NCBI GenBank assembly: GCA_031267015.1
Contig: JAIRZW010000088.1
Coordinates: forward strand, 1-5,598
Source of the DNA: Heliobacteriaceae bacterium
GTDB taxonomy: Bacteria > Cyanobacteriota > Vampirovibrionia > Gastranaerophilales > Gastranaerophilaceae
Length of the DNA: 5,598 bases
Direction: 5' to 3'
Shown: positions 4,845 to 5,598 of the stretch, piece by piece
How positions within the stretch are numbered: the first letter of the stretch is position 1
Layout of the letters: the number at the start of each line of letters is the position of its first letter
The notes under the pieces: model-generated
The model's input: only the letters and a program-made list of their open reading frames with translations
The model's database searches: none
Told to the model about the DNA's origin: nothing
Program-made: the position numbers and the translations under genes

Positions 4845-5598
4845 TCAACCCCTGTAAATCAACTTATTAAACTCCTTATCGCATGCGATGAACAAGTTTA
4901 TACACTGCCAGCAGATTTCTTTGCGCAAATTGTAGCCTTCGGTGTTTCTTAACAGGCCCAAATAACTGTTCATTGTCGCAATAAATTTTTTCAGTTCCTC
5001 ACCATAAAACCAACGTTCATTCTTCTTTTGCTCTCTGATAATCTTAAATATCCTTCTTAATGTCCTTTGGCGCAAACCTATTCTGTACGGCTTGACAACA
5101 AAACCCACAAAATCAATACCTTTATCAACTCTGTTTACCGTTTTCTTATTTTGATGAAGGTCCAGATTCAGGCGCTTTTTCAAAAATTTGGTAAGCTCCT
5201 TATGCACATGATTCAGATACTGCGGGTCTTTGTGCATAATAACAAAATCATCAACATACCTGACATAATACTTACATTTCAAGTGGTGCTTTACATACTG
5301 GTCCAAGACGTTCAAATACACGTTGCTGAAAAACTGGCTTGTCAGATTCCCTATGGGAAGCCCTTTTTCTGACGGAGTATGCCACAAACTCTTATATTCC
5401 GGTACAAGCTTAAATTTATAAGCCGGTGATTTTATATAAACATTATCCCTTGCATCATGAAATATAACTTTTTCTATAAGCTTTAATATCCATTCTTCGC
5501 TCACGTATCTTTGAATCTCGGAAAACAAGATTTGTTTATCAATGCTTACAAAAAAATTCCTCAAATCCGCTTTCAAATAATATGCGTCCTGCGTATAA
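4845..5598 (-). CDS. Reverse transcriptase, DGR-type, N-terminus beyond the window
   Basis: The frame is open to the window edge; about 250 residues are visible and the start is missing (a TTG at 5576 lies inside motif A and is not the start). Counting from the first visible codon, the RT motifs are YYLKADLRNFFVSID (6-20; catalytic Asp11), KGLPIGNLTSQFFSNVYLN (78-96), YYVRYVDDFVI (110-120; catalytic Asp116 and Asp117) and GIDFVGFVV (160-168). A thumb-like C-terminus includes MNSYLGLLRNTEGYNLR. Motif 4 reads I-G-x-x-x-S-Q, the form known for diversity-generating retroelement RTs, where most other bacterial RTs have Q-G-x-x-x-S-P. No maturase (X) or HNH domain follows, so it is not a group II intron ORF. 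A pilin with a lectin-like end lies about 1 kb away on the same strand. No template repeat is in the 75 nt after the stop. A defence-type or other unassigned RT class remains possible. Confidence 0.85.
   Translation of the reverse strand, partial: YTQDAYYLKADLRNFFVSIDKQILFSEIQRYVSEEWILKLIEKVIFHDARDNVYIKSPAYKFKLVPEYKSLWHTPSEKGLPIGNLTSQFFSNVYLNVLDQYVKHHLKCKYYVRYVDDFVIMHKDPQYLNHVHKELTKFLKKRLNLDLHQNKKTVNRVDKGIDFVGFVVKPYRIGLRQRTLRRIFKIIREQKKNERWFYGEELKKFIATMNSYLGLLRNTEGYNLRKEICWQCINLFIACDKEFNKLIYRG

Noticed and set aside
4845..5598. Group II intron maturase or retron RT
   Set aside because: No domain X or HNH domain after the RT core, motif 4 is IGNLTSQ, no intron RNA domain V-like hairpin or retron msr/msd-like structure is seen in the 75 nt after the stop. 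Upstream sequence is not visible, so the retron option is only disfavoured.

Overview
The window most resembles a gut-type, non-photosynthetic cyanobacterial relative (Vampirovibrionia/Melainabacteria, Gastranaerophilales-like). The reasons are two class III-like prepilins with the TLAEVLITLGIIGVVAAL N-terminus and a D-x-N-G...P-N...D-I mid-protein motif, plus a SpoIIIAA-like AAA ATPase fused to a C-terminal R3H domain, an architecture characteristic of cyanobacteria and plastids (Ycf45-like). This placement is inference from protein style; no rRNA or tRNA is present to confirm it.

Layout. (1) 31-750 (+): a prepilin whose leader peptide is lengthened by an in-frame 75-78 nt palindromic repeat. 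(2) 787-1245 (+): a short Sfp-type 4'-phosphopantetheinyl transferase. Its 3' end overlaps by 42 nt the 3' end of (3) 1204-2799 (-), the SpoIIIAA/R3H ATPase, which starts at TTG and has a good promoter and ribosome binding site. Its inter-domain linker carries a second repeat-derived block. (4) 2894-3790 (-): a larger prepilin with a C-terminal C-type-lectin/DUF1566-like domain that ends in YWSASE...VRCIRR. (5) 3791-4072: intergenic, with a divergent promoter for the prepilin (19-bp spacer containing a dyad), a palindromic repeat copy and an extended -10 for the next operon. (6) 4073-4769 (+): an overlapping MNT nucleotidyltransferase/HEPN pair, probably a toxin-antitoxin module. (7) 4845-5598 (-): a reverse transcriptase, cut by the window edge at its N-terminus, with an intrinsic terminator after it.

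The most interesting reading is a diversity-generating retroelement (DGR). The RT carries the DGR-type motif 4 (IGNLTSQ) and no maturase or endonuclease domain. The nearby pilin ends in the fold that DGRs usually diversify, and the last ~39 codons contain a run of NNC codons of the kind adenine mutagenesis of AAC codons leaves. No template repeat is in the window. If the system is real, the template and any accessory protein should lie beyond position 5598. The result would be a pilus or pseudopilus subunit with a hypervariable lectin-like head.

A dispersed palindromic repeat (core CTCGCAATGAC) occurs three times: once inside a coding sequence, and once on each side of the MNT/HEPN pair. Two genes (787 and 4073) have a TATAAT box so close to the ATG that their transcripts are predicted to be leaderless.
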